In this document: positions 33,801 to 44,973 of the stretch, piece after piece
Numbering within the stretch: the first letter of the stretch is position 1
Layout of the letters: every line of letters begins with the position of its first letter
Origin: Cycas panzhihuaensis
Taxonomy: Eukaryota; Cycadophyta
NCBI GenBank assembly: GCA_023213395.1
Contig: CM041465.1
Span: 185,387,741-185,451,740 of the forward strand
Reading direction: 5' to 3'
DNA length: 64,000 nt
Made by a program: the position numbers and the translations under genes
Notes under the pieces: generated by a model
Databases searched by the model: none
What the model was told of the DNA's origin: nothing
The model's input: the letters and a program-made list of their open reading frames with translations, nothing else

Positions 33801-34560
33801 GGACTATTCGACATGAAGGGAATCAACCCTTTCATTGTCACGCACAACCTTATGACTATTCACGATGCTCGTCACTGCATCGGTAGCGTCCTCCACCGAA
33901 TCTCTCGACCTGGTTAAGATGGAGGTTGAGAAGCTTCGACGCAGGATTCATTTCTTCCATCAATTACCCTAAGTGGGTATCAAACATCGTTTAGTTGCCA
34001 AAAGAACGGGACCATTCGTATATATGTCGACTTACGTGACATAAACAATGCTTGTCCTAAGGGCAACTTTCCTCTCTATTTTATCGATCAAATAATTGAT
34101 CGTGCGGACATATTCAAGTTATGTCCTTAATGGGCCGCTTCTCGACTATAACCAAATCTAGATTTCTCCTAAAGATCATTACAAAACGACCTTCACTACA
34201 CCATGGGGCACCTTTTCCTACAAGGTAATGCCCTTTGGCCTTAAGAATCAGGGCTACTTATCAAAGGGCTATGCATTTCATTTTACGACCTCATCAATAA
34301 TACATTGGTGGTCTTCATGGATGTTATGATGGGCCTTTCGCACACCAGAGCCCATCATCCATCTGACTTGCGTGCCATCTTCACAAGATACCGCAAGTAT
34401 CACATCAGTTTGAACCCGCTCAAATGCATGTTTACCGTCACTTCAGGCAAACTCTTGGGTTTCCTTGTGTCACAATAAGGAATCCAAATTGATCCAGAAA
34501 AAGTCAAGGCAATCCTTGACATGCTATCACCTAGAACCCAATGACAAATTAAGTCATTTC
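33801..34560 (+). pseudogene. Element A reverse transcriptase (Gypsy), broken
   Basis: Residues NACPKGNFPL-like near 34050, ISPKDHYKTTFTTPWGTFSYKVMPFGLKN at about 34165-34245, then FMDVMMG near 34316-34336 where YVDDMM is expected, so the second catalytic Asp is lost. RAIFTRYRKYHISLNPLKC, SGKLLGFLVS and IQIDPEKVKAILDM follow at about 34370-34530. Order and text fit Ty3/Gypsy of the Tat group. Confidence 0.85.
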
Positions 34561-35099
34561 TAGGTAGGCTCAATTTTCTGAGGCATTTCTTGGAAGATTT
34601 TGCTATAAACGCCAGACCTCTTATGAACCTATTGAAGAAAGGAGCCGCTTTTATTTGGTCTGACAAGACCCAAAAGGCCTTCGTAGGACTTAAGGAAGCT
34701 CTCGTTTCTGCTCCTACGTTGGTGCCTCCTCGCTTTGATAAGCCCTTCATCTTATACACCTCGACAACTGACGAATCCCTGGGCGTAATGCTCGCATAGG
34801 AGGATGACTTAAGAACCGAGAGAGCTATCTATTTCATTAGCCGTACTCTCGTGGCTGCTAAACTAAACTATCCTCCCTCCAAGAAGGAATGCCTCTCCTT
34901 GGTCCATGCGACTAAGAAGTTTAGGTATTACTTGCTCGGTAATACAACTAAGGTGATCGTCTAATCTGATCCCTTACGTTACTTGCTTACTCGTTCGGAC
35001 TTGATAAGTAGGGCAAGTCATTGGGTCGTCCTACTTCAAGAGTTTGACTTATAAGTCATTAATATGAAGTCAAAGAAGGGAATGATAATAGCAGAACAA
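34561..35099 (+). pseudogene. Element A RNase H (native Gypsy copy), broken
   Basis: IKSFLGRLNFLRHFLEDFA and PLMNLLKKGAAFIW (34550-34660) close the RT connection. RNase H text follows, FDKPFILYTSTTDESLGVMLA, ISRTLVAAKLNYPPSKKECLSLV and YYLLGNTTKVIV. The first catalytic Asp of the usual YxDAS is replaced by Thr (YTSTTDES). Frame 34590-34799 is open. Confidence 0.85.
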
Positions 35100-36433
35100 T
35101 TAGCTGATGCTGCTATTCCTAACACGAGCGGCATTCTTGTTGATGACTCTTTCCCCGATGAGTCTATTTTGACCGTCCAAGACACTTCTCCTCACCCACT
35201 CACAGATAACAAGTGGTATGGCGACATTGTGTGATATTTGACTCAGCAAGAATATCGCCCTAAAGCCAGTAACAAGGTTAGGTAACGCATCCGTGCCACC
35301 GCTAGGCAACACTTCATCGTGGACAAAGTGTTGTACAAGAGATCCTTTGACAGATCACCTTTACTCGTCACTCCCGAAAGTGAACCAAATACTCCGCAAA
35401 TACCACCATGGCATTTGTGGAGGCCACTTTGGGGGCCAATCCATGGCCCAAAGGATCCTTCGCATGGGTTATTCTTGTTGTCCCTTTTCAAGGATGTCCA
35501 CGCCTATGCCCTTAGATGTCGTGAATGCCAAGAGCACGCCAATATTTCTCATGTGCCTTGAGGCTTTGCACCTTATCGTATCTCCGTGGTTCTTTTTTCA
35601 ATGGGGTTTGGACCTCATTGGTGCTATATCACCACCTTCTTCTCGCATATCATAAATATATGTTAACCGTTACCGAATACTTTACCAAATAGGTAGAGGC
35701 AATCCCCCTGTCCACTACGCTTGGCAAGAGGATAGCCACCTTCGTCTACCAGAACATTGTTTGTCGTTTGGATTCCTAATTACGGATAATGGAACTTCCT
35801 TACGTAACAAGGAAATGGATGAGCTATGCGAGAAATTTAAGATCTCGCATAAGGCGTCATCTCCTTATTACCCCGTGCAAGCAGGCAAGTTGAATCTTTC
35901 AATAAAATGCTCGTCAACATTCTAAAGAAGACCATTGCCCAATCTCAAAAGACTGGCTCCTTCAACTTCCTTCCACCCTATGGGCTTATCGCACTTCTAT
36001 CTGCACAGCTACTGGAATGACTCCATTCTCTTTAGTCTACAGGATCGAGGCGGTACTCCCATTAGAAGTGGAGATCCTCTCTATGGGTTTCCCTTGAGGC
36101 CTTATTGACGAGGAATCTATCTCGCCAGCTTGCCTCCCGGACCTCGAGCCTTGGACGAGAGGCGCTTAATGGCTTATCAAGAGAATCTCGCTCGAAAGCT
36201 TGCCTACAAAGGACTCACAATAAACGTCTTCGTGCTCATCCTTTGTGCCCTGGGGACCATGTCCTCAAATTAGAATACCTTTACGACCGCCTGGCCAAAT
36301 TTGGGCCCAAATGGGTAGGCCCCTTCGTCGTTCTCGAAAGCCTCGACAACGACGCCTACAGGATCGCCACCTTGGAAGGCTTGGAATTTGAGAAAGCGGT
36401 CAGCGGAAGTTCCTCAAGAAGTTCTACACATGA
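35100..36433 (+). pseudogene. Element A integrase (Gypsy), broken
   Basis: The zinc-binding part has HGICGGHFGGQSMAQRI and ALRCRECQEHANISH (35400-35560). The core shows WGLDLIGAI (first Asp, codon 35611), ITDNGTS near 35788-35810 (second Asp) and, in another frame, GQVESFNKMLV near 35885-35920 with the catalytic Glu. The C-terminal part, GPKWVGPFVVLESLDNDAYRIATLEGLEFEK (36300-36400), matches the piece retained in B. No chromodomain is seen. Several frame breaks. Confidence 0.85.
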
Positions 36434-36904
36434 TCTTTCGACTATCTCTTCGCCATGCTCAAAGCGAGCCTAAACTACCATCTTAAATTGTTCCTATTTC
36501 TCCCAACCACGTGTACAATGGCAATTTAAGATGGATTCTCGCTTCCTTCTAGTTCCTCCCACGGAACCCGTGTTCCGTATCCTTTTGGGGACCTTTGTCT
36601 TCCCATTTGGGCATTCCCTAGCTAGGATGACGCCTTGGAGTATCGTTACTCCTTTTTTCGCTTTGTTTCCTTCGCATATTTCACTATGCTCTTTTTGGAT
36701 GTGCATGTCACTCTATTTCTAACCCCCACACCTCTCTATCACCTCTACTTACGGTGGATGTGTGTGCTCTATTAGACATATAGCCATATATGGAAGGAAA
36801 TACATGCATCTTACAACAAAATACTTACAATAAACCATTTACAATATACAAAACTAAGCATACATGCTATCTACCACATGATATATGCATCATCTCATGT
36901 TAAA
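36434..36904. other. Element A spacer between integrase and antisense gene
   Basis: No domain; parallels B 23378-23873. Confidence 0.5.
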
Positions 36905-36925
36905 ATGGGGTTCCAATTACCCCAT
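36905..36925. other. Perfect hairpin near the 3' end of the element A antisense gene
   Basis: ATGGGGT, seven-base loop TCCAATT, ACCCCAT; counterpart of 23874-23893 in B. Confidence 0.65.
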
Positions 36926-36959
36926 ATATATGTACATCAAAAGTAATATATTACATTAT

Positions 36960-39372
36960 GCATGTGGGAAGCCTAGTATCCTTGTAGGGGTACAATCATA
37001 TGAGCCTATATATGACCCCACAGAGGCGTGCTTTCTTATTAAAATCAAATGTACATCTCCTACACTACTACGCCTGCCTCCCTGGGTACCATCTCCTAGC
37101 TGTGTGATCTCTCTCAGGGACCACATCCCTCCGAGGCTCCTCCTAGGCCTCCACAAGCTACTCACCACTCCCCTCGTCGCGTGGCCGTCTCGGGGTTGTA
37201 GCTGCTATATGGGTGTATGTCCTGCTCCTGCTAGACCTCGATGCCATCTGGGCCACCACCGATCGTCTGGGCCTAGATACCATCCCTCTCTTCTTGGAGT
37301 CCCTCCTCTGTCGCTCAAAGGTACTCCTCCCACTGCCATCTAGACCCCGCTCTTTGTATCTCCACCGCTGCCCCTAAGCCTCTGGGGCTGGACTATCTAC
37401 ACTTATCTCGCTCGCCGGCCTTGTCGAGCTCTCACCGCATTTGTCCCACGAATGCCATATACTCTTGGGACTCAGAGCCCATATGTCTCTCGCCCTTGCT
37501 GACAGGGTGAATGCCTCCATGTGGACACTCGTGACCCAAGCGCATCCTCTATCTAGGTGGGCGGTTGACCCTCTATGTATACCGAGGAACATCTCCTCAC
37601 CATGGCCTCTACTAGCCATCTCGATCTCGCAAAGACCGCCAATGTAACATGCCATGTGTCGTTGAATATCCCACTGCATACCATGATAAAAGTCAAATGA
37701 AATATCTACCTAGATGTCAAATGACTAAGGAAATGGTTAGGTCTCACCTGCCATAGCTGCCGGCTCCTCTACTTGCGCGACATCATCTCCTCCTGGCTCT
37801 CCGCCATTATAAGTATCTCGTCTCTGTACCTCCTCAGCCTCTCTCCTCACAGGGACCGGCTTGACTCTCCCCAAATCTCCTCACGATCTACAGCCTGTGG
37901 GCCCTAGTCATGGGCCTCCTGCTCTCATTTGGTGCCCCTGATGGGCATGCCTCTCCTCTGGCAGTCTCGGATAGTCTCGCTGCTCCTCCTTCCATCCCTA
38001 AAGGACCTGCCTCTCACTTGCGTCGTGATAGGTCGCCACGTCTCCCCATCATCATCATCATCATCATTTATGGGCACTCTGCTCCACCCACCTCATCGCC
38101 GCCTCCCACCTCACCGTCCGTATGGCTCGCTACATAGTCAGCCGGGATGAGGAGGTCCGATAATGTCACCTCATCGATCCGGACGTGGGCACGATCCTCC
38201 ATCCCTCCGAGCCAAGTCCACAACTCTACTATGGGGTATGGTCCTCTGTTGGTGCCAGCTACAAAATAGTCAAAGAACCCGACTGCAAAGAATGTGTTGT
38301 ATGATAGTCCCCTCTACTAGCCGCCTAGATGGTGTATAGTTGTGCGACGAGGTTCGCCGCTACGTGGTGGCCTAATCCATCCTCTCGCCACCTCACAAGA
38401 GTGCACCGCATCTATTTAGCCTCACAAGATCTCCTTATAGTTCTACTTCCGGAAATATGGAATATAATGCATAGTATAATCGGTTCCTCACCCAAGGAAT
38501 CAGTGACATCAAGATAGTCCGAGGGGAACTCCCTTACGCCTCCCACCTATCATCCCTTATGAAGAACAAGGTGCCTCTTTGTGAGTAGCCTTAGTGCTAA
38601 ATAGCACTCCCGGTCTCACCGGCCTCCCGACCGATACCCCGAATCTATCGATATCTCCTAGTGTAATCGCCACATCGCCTATCCGAGGCAAGTGAAATAC
38701 ATACCTCCATCGATCCCAATACGACACGATGTCTATGAGCGGTCCTGGTCCGATGTAAACTAAGGTGTCTTTAGGGCCTTGTATAGGCCATACCTCCACA
38801 AGGTTGCCTTATCCTCCCGGGACATCATCTCTATGTAACTCAACATAGCCATGCCGACGTTTTTGCGGTTATCCACTGCGATAATTGTCTGCAATCACCA
38901 AAAATCAATCAAGGTCAACCTCCTAGCAGTCATCTATGCTCCTGGCTATCTCTCTGCTTTTCTTGCCTGAAATTTGGGGCTGGTTGGCCCCTCTTTTATT
39001 TTTTTTAGTTTTACGCTGCGTCTGCACTGCTAAACTTGGGGTCCCGCTAAGTTTAGTATGGGCCCCAGCGATCGAGGATCCCACAACCATGATCGTAGCA
39101 CCACGATCTTGGGTCATGCAGATGAACGGTGACCCCTTAAAAGGGGTTTACTTAAAATCATAAACATTCTTGTGGTGGACCCCTGGGACCCACCGGGACC
39201 GTGGCTGTAATGCCACCCCGCCTCTTCGGGTCTAATTCAAACTCTGAGAGGCCTCCAACTGCCCATAAAGGGTATAAAAATGCATTAAAATATTAAAAAG
39301 CGAAAATTCAAACTTTGAAATGGGAAGGGTTTTGCGAGATCCACTCACTAGATGCGGCCTAACCATCGCCAT
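36960..39372 (-). pseudogene. Element A antisense gene: plant mobile domain (PMD) protein with introns, broken
   Basis: Minus-strand counterpart of the B gene. Exon 1 (39372-39349) encodes MAMVRPHL. Intron 1 is 39348-38889. Exon 2 from 38888 begins TIIAVDNRKNVGMAML and carries PMD text PLIDIVSYWDRWRYVFHLP, GDVAITLGDIDRFGV and GRPV at about 38740-38610. The intron 2 donor at 37747 (GTGAGAC) survives but its acceptor has lost the AG. The last part ends GSYIGSYDCTPTR near 36990. PMD domains occur both in host silencing factors and inside plant transposons (established); whether this protein aided the element is unknown. Frameshifts near 38765 and later stops inactivate it. Confidence 0.75.
38889..39348 (-). 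other. Intron 1 of the element A antisense gene
   Basis: 460 nt, GTGAGTGG donor and TGATTGCAG acceptor, phase 0, same position as in B. Confidence 0.75.
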
Positions 39373-39527
39373 CTCGTCTCACTAGTCCCGCTAGCTCTCG
39401 TGTGCTCGATCCGACATTTAGATCATCTTTTGCATGCCTCGAAGTTGGGCAAAGGCTTCGCTTCATAAGGAAATGACTGGTTTCACATGAGAGTTGGTGA
39501 AAATGAATCCAGATTTTATTTGATTTC

Positions 39528-39535
39528 CTTATGTA
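39528..39535 (-). promoter_or_regulatory. TATA-like box of the element A antisense gene
   Basis: TACATAAG on the minus strand, within a CCGCCTAnATAAGGAAAT block shared with B; one T-to-C change from the B box. Confidence 0.5.
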
Positions 39536-40059
39536 GGCGGGGGCCCCGACAGTGCACTTCCTCCATTTATGACCCCGCTGACGGTTGGGACTATCCCATT
39601 TCCACGATCGCCTTTTCCTTCCGGCCCTATCACTGTTGTACTCTATTGACGTCCTTTGACCCTCTCTTATAAGGGCATTTATGGTGCCTTATTATTGCAC
39701 TTTGTTAGGGCTCTTCAGTATCGTTTTACGTGTCCCTCCCATGTATACTTAAGTTTATACTCGTTTGGCTCATTTCGCCGCCCAGGCTCATTTCCACTGA
39801 CCCTTTTTGCTCTGGGACCCCTAAAGGAAATGCTCCCTCATAGAGGGGCATGTTTTGCTTCCCAAAGCAACCTTTAGCGCTCTAGGCATCTTTTCTCACT
39901 TTGCTCCTGAGCGGTGGTCGGTCTACTTGCTCTCGTCCTAGGGTAACCTCTTTGCTAGGTCCTCCTACCCTTCGCTACCACTTATTACCTATTTTTGAGT
40001 ATCCTCTTTCATTTTGTCACTTTGTTACTTGCTTCCGAGATTTAGTGTTTGATCATGTC
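39536..40059. other. Element A region between antisense promoter and extra RNase H
   Basis: No domain; parallels B 26517-27009. Confidence 0.45.
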
Positions 40060-40460
40060 CCTTTACATTTTACCGATGGTGGGAGTCGCGATAACCTTGG
40101 ACCTATTGCCACTGCATGGCTTCTTCGTAGCCCTTCTAGACATAATTTCTGCGTTCGGGATCTTCCTTCCCAAGGCAACTAATAACAAATCCAAGTGCAT
40201 AGGCATTATTGGAGCCCTTACCGATGCTCTCCGCTTTCATCGCAGATCCATCATGTTGCTTTATGATTCTCGGTCATGGTGTCCCATCTCACCTGTGTTT
40301 ACGGTGTAATGCCCTCACCGAGAACCCTCGTGGTACCGCTAGATCTCTCGGCCCATTTCTCGTTAGTAGATATCTAGCATATCCTCGGGATCTCAATGCT
40401 AAGGCAGACGGTATCGTCCGCCTAATCCTTGCGCATCACCTCCCTCTTCTTAGCGATCGC
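40060..40460 (+). pseudogene. Element A extra RNase H-like domain (RVT_3 type), broken
   Basis: FTDGGSRDNLGPIATAW at about 40070-40120 gives the first-strand catalytic Asp. ATNNKSKC near 40180 replaces the usual NNEAE Glu with Lys. MLLYDSRS near 40255 keeps an Asp, and LNAKADGIVRLIL near 40400 keeps the last. It aligns with B 27010-27410. As in B it lies outside the gag-pol block and downstream of the antisense gene. Confidence 0.75.
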
Positions 40461-40719
40461 CTTTGAGGCTCGCTTAGCTAGCCCATGCCCAAGTCTTTGA
40501 TCGCTTTTAGTTTGATGTGCTTATTCGGTTTGTTGGATGCCCTCCTATCACTGTTCTACTTCTAAGAACGGGCATCCCTTTCATCTATTCTATTCATTTG
40601 CGGTCGATGCTTGGCGGCGTATAGGTAGCCCCTATGTTGTCCTCGTCTCTGTCTCCCTTGTCCAGGCATTCCGCCACGACACTCGATGATACCCTTGGTC
40701 CATATGCTGTTCATTATTA

Positions 40720-40778
<59 letters not shown>

Positions 40779-40857
40779 GTTCTACTGATGTTTTTGGTTG
40801 TCAGAATTTGCCATCATATTAAGCTTTCGGCAAGAAGGCTTTACCGCCAAGGGGCGA
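40461..40857 (+). other. Element A 3' untranslated stretch before the LTR
   Basis: Holds a TA microsatellite at 40722-40775; ends with CCAAGGGGCGA, a purine-rich tract before the LTR. Confidence 0.55.
40722..40775. repeat. (TA)n microsatellite in element A
   Basis: About 27 uninterrupted TA units. Absent from the matching part of B (around 27720), which has only TGATATATCTATATA, so the expansion followed the split of A and B. Confidence 0.95.
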
Positions 40858-43446
40858 TGTTTCCCAGCTACTAGGAATGGACTTGAGACACATCGACCCA
40901 GGTATGTTCAGGTATACGTTCTCACTTCTCCCTACTCGTACTTGATTAAGATTATTTAGCATAGACTACTTGATATATGCCTGCCTGCATGTATTGCTTC
41001 TCTGCCCGATCATATTGCATGTGCTTCGACACCATCAAGCCTATGATGACTCACGATGGGGGTATTCCTCGTTGAATGCTACACCTAATATGGTGCATGA
41101 CCACCCACTCCATCTCTACAACTTCTCGGGATGGTTCGGCAAATCATGTTTACCGATGTTACGACATTTTACTTATGTTGCGCCTCTTCCAAGTCTGGTT
41201 AATCCACGGTTGAGACCCATTTCTTCGTTTCTAGCTACTTACCCATCATCCGGTATTTCCCTCGATTGCTTTTAGGCTTAATTTACCCTTAGTAATAACT
41301 CCAAATCCTTTATTTTTGCTTTTTTTATCTTTTTTTGCTGCCAGTTTGGTACTACTATAAACTTCATGCAGTACCACGGTCTTTCGCAAGATACCACCGT
41401 GTTTACTGCAGACGACTATTTCAATTTCAAAAAGAAAACCACACGATAGTTTCTCGCTTTTGCGAATCGCTACGTGGCGCCTATCCATTTGCATCGCCCT
41501 GATATCCCCAATGTTCACCTATAGTGAACAGGGGATAAAGGGAGTTTTCCTCTTCATTTTGAAGATCTTTTATTTATTTTACAACTTTCTATTCAATTTT
41601 CATAGAAAAACATACTTAACCTTCACGTAAACTGCTACAAGGAGGATACACTCATCGCAAGCTTGATTTCAGGGACATTGCTGCCCCTACAGCTCCAAAC
41701 AACAGGCTTTACATCTTCTTGCAGGTGACCAAGGCTTCAAGGAGGATTACTACCAAAAGCTCTCCAAAAAGACCAACTACCAAAGCCCCAAACTTACAAG
41801 GACATCTTCACACTTCTCTCCTTTCTAAAACCTGCTACTATTATCCACCAAGTCTTTGGTTATCTCTATTATTTTGGCAATAAATTCATGCTTGGTTCTT
41901 CCACAACAAGGTACTCTCTACATCTACTTTGTAATTTTGTGGTTTTTTCATGTTTTGGTGAATAAACTTTTAGTTTGTGTACCTTCATGTTGTTGTGCTT
42001 AATTAGCATTACTTCCTCATTTTTTGAAATATTATTCCTTCTCCCAATCATCCCAACCAACCCATTCTCAAAGCGGTTGTTGCAAAGGGGCAACACAAAG
42101 AGGATTTGAAGGTGGCAGGCGGGGTTCCGTCCCCTTTGTTGTCCTTCTCCCCAAGGGTTCTCCCCTTGTTCTCTTTTCCTTTGTCTTTAGTGCCTTCCTA
42201 GGAATCGGGTTAAAGGGATTTGGGAATTCGCTTTTAGAGTTAAACCGGATTGGCAACCCATTGCCACACTAGTTCTAGGAGTTCCATCTCACAATTTTAG
42301 GCCTCATAAGCCCCAAATCTTTTCCTTGCCGATTAATGGTTTGCCATTCACCCAACCCAATGATTTCTTGTTCGTAGCATCTTGTTCCTTGGGCATTTGT
42401 ATACCTTTCCATTACTCTTCTTTTCTCAAGATTTGCCACCCCGTGACCTTATTGTGAGCCTATTTCCCTTTCTCGAGTTGAGTGGAGATTCCCTGTGGGT
42501 GAGTTAGCCATTTTGAGGCTATACTCTTCTCTTTGGGTGTCGCTTGTGGTGTATGTTTGTGGAGGATTTTGTTACATATTGTTGCTTTACATTATTACAT
42601 ATTGATGCTTAGCTTAGTTTTATGTAGTTCCATTTGAGTTTAGCATCTATATTCAGTCTACTTTGTGGCCCCTCTTCCGAGAGGGAGGTACTCACCTAGC
42701 TTATTTACAGGATCTCGCATTGATGGAGCTACGCATGGAACGAGACCCATTGCGGAGTTAGTTCTACATCTAGTGTATTTCTCGTTATTTCATATTTTTG
42801 CTTCGTTTTCCACTTTCTATTTTTGCATGTTTAAGGAGGTAAGTTAGCCCTTCTTCTGCTGTTTACTAACTATCGCCGACCCAAGGCATCGCATGTGCAA
42901 CAAGCGGAGCAGAAGGAGTGGGAACTAAAGAGACGAACAACACTCCATTCGGATGCCAAGTCTAGGTACTTTCCTCATTCCTACATGCCCTATTTATCTT
43001 TGTTGTCTTTTATGTACATGCCTACATAGTTAGAATGTATAAAGAAGTGAAAGGAAGAAGGGAATATATGTTTACTTTACATTATTTTATCTATCGGTTA
43101 GCTTAGCATAGTTAGATCGTTTACATTGTGTTAGAGCTACCCGTGTTTTACTCCCTTTTTAAGCCTACACTTAGACACTACTTTATCTCGCCTTCCTATT
43201 TTGTTGCCTTCTCATTTCCTTGAGAAGACACAACGTGCCACCGCTTTCTCCTCTTCCCGGCCATCCGAGGGTAGGAAGGCCTTGCTTTGCACTGCCACCG
43301 GAAGTAATCGGGCACCTTTGCGGTTCCAAATCCACGCTTTAGTGCACGGATGCCTCATGAGGTGAAGTCCTTTTGTTTAGTTTAATTTAGCTTTGCAAAT
43401 TTCATTCCTTTTGCTAGACATAGGGACACCACCAGCAAGCATTTCA
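40858..43446 (+). repeat. Element A 3' LTR
   Basis: Begins TGTTTCCCAG, ends CATTTCA, followed by ACAAC and then element C text. Pairs with 13342-15908. Confidence 0.85.
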
Positions 43447-43451
43447 ACAAC

Positions 43452-44390
43452 TAAATCTTAAAGGGTAAACTTTACACTAATAACTCAAGTTATAGAGTCG
43501 AATGAGCCTTAAAATTTTGAAGAGGTAAATTGTTAAGATGAATAGAAAGAAATAATGAAAGATGAGTATAGTACCTTAGTTAATAATGACACTTAGGAGT
43601 TGGTTAATTTGCCACCAAAGAAATATGTCACTAGGATAAAATAGGATTCCAAGACCAAGTATAAGTTAAATAGTTCAATTGATAAGTATAACATATGATT
43701 AGTTACAAATGACTATGCTCAAGTTAAAGGCATGGACTATAATTAAACATTTACACCAGTTTTAAGGTTAGAAATAGTTAAATTAATTATGGCCTTGGTT
43801 GCACAATAAAGTTAGGTAGTCTGTCAAATTGATATGAAGAGTGCCTTTTTGAATGGATATATTAGCGAGGAGATATATGTCTAATAACTTAAGGGTTTTT
43901 AAGTAAAGGGTAAATAGGACAAGGGCTATAGACCTAAAAAGGCATCGTATAAACTCAAATAAGCACATAGAGCATGGCACTCTAGGATTGATAAATATTT
44001 TAAGGATAAAGGATTCTTAAGGAGCTAATCAAACCCTAACTTATACATAAAGTTAGAAGGAATCTTAATATTAATTATGAGATTATATATGAAAAACTTA
44101 GTATATACTAGGAATTATGATTACTTGTCTCAAAAATTTAAAGAAGATATGTATAAAGAGTTTAGAATGATAGATTTAGAACTTATACATTATTTTTGAG
44201 GTATTAAAGTGTGGTGGGATGAAAAGGGGTTATTTGTGTCATAAAGAAAATATGCATTATATATATTATATAAATTTAATATGGCTAGTTGTAAGCCACT
44301 TATAATACTAATAAAAGTTGGATTAAGAAGTCTAAACTAGTTGACCCTACTCTTTATAGGTAATTGATTGTGAGTTTTATTTACTTCATA
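43452..44390 (+). pseudogene. Element C reverse transcriptase (Copia), broken
   Basis: Resumes after element A: NDTWELVNLPPKKYV at about 43588-43635, KYNI..VTNDYAQVKGMDYN..FTPVLRLEIVKLIMALVAQ (43680-43805), IDMKSAFLNGYISEEIYV (43828-43880), KLK.AHRAWHSRI. The catalytic YVDD loop has become YMKN in LYMKNLVYTRN near 44090-44120, so both Asp are gone. Many stops. Confidence 0.85.
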
Positions 44391-44774
44391 TTAACTCAAC
44401 CTGATATTATGTATGTAGTCAATGTAGCTTTTAGGTTTATGCATAATCCTAAGGTAAAACATTAGTTAGTAGCTAAAAGAATTATTAAGTATCTTAGAGA
44501 TATTATTAGGTATGGTCTATATTATATGTTATTAGGGGATTATAAGTTAATTGAATATATAGACTCAAACTAGGAAAGTTATATAGATGATAGGAAGTCT
44601 ACTTTAGGATACATATTTAGTTTATGTTTAACAATAGTAATATGGAGTTCAAAGAATTAAGTAATAATATATCTTTCTACTATAAAAGTAGAGTATAAGG
44701 TAATTATAATAGGAGCTTATGAGATAGTTTGGCTTAGGAGGTTACTTCAAGATTTATAATAGAAATAAATTAGT
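44391..44774 (+). pseudogene. Element C RNase H, first part (cut by I)
   Basis: LTQPDIMYVVNVA, RIIKYLRDI, YIDSN.ESYIDDRKSTLGYIF and AYEIVWLRRLLQDL are the decayed Copia RNase H motifs in order. The text stops at the TTAGT duplicate at 44770-44774. Confidence 0.8.
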
Positions 44775-44961
44775 TGTTAGAATATAATATCTAATCCTTT
44801 TATATATTAATGACACATATCAATAACATGTGTCATTATACTATGTATTAGTTACAAAGTAGTTCCAGAGGGTTATAAACCCTAATTGTATATATATACT
44901 CATATACTCTCAATAAGATGATTAAGCATTCTTCATTTGCCATTGTAGCTTTAATCCTACA
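44775..44961 (+). repeat. Element I 5' LTR
   Basis: Starts TGTTAGAATATA, ends AATCCTACA. Differs from the 3' copy at roughly a dozen positions. A likely TATA box lies at ATTGTATATATATACTC. Confidence 0.9.
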
Positions 44962-44973
44962 TGGTATCAGAGC
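44962..44973 (+). other. Element I primer-binding site
   Basis: TGGTATCAGAGC, perfect initiator tRNA-Met type, abutting the LTR. Confidence 0.9.

Larger units (their letters stand above)
13342..43446 (+). mobile_element. Element A: large Tat-like Ty3/Gypsy retrotransposon with antisense PMD gene, split by B
   Basis: LTRs of about 2.57-2.59 kb pair at 13342-15908 and 40858-43446. Flanking ACAAT (13337-13341) and ACAAC (43447-43451) form a 4/5 target-site duplication, and element C linker/RT text resumes after 43447. Without B the element is about 16.3 kb. Order: LTR, primer site, gag, protease, RT, RNase H, integrase, antisense PMD gene, second RNase H, LTR. The RT/RNase H/integrase order, protease DNG-type site and CX2HX4HX4C gag knuckle point to the Tat branch of Ty3/Gypsy (established family traits; lineage assignment is inference). 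Confidence 0.85.
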
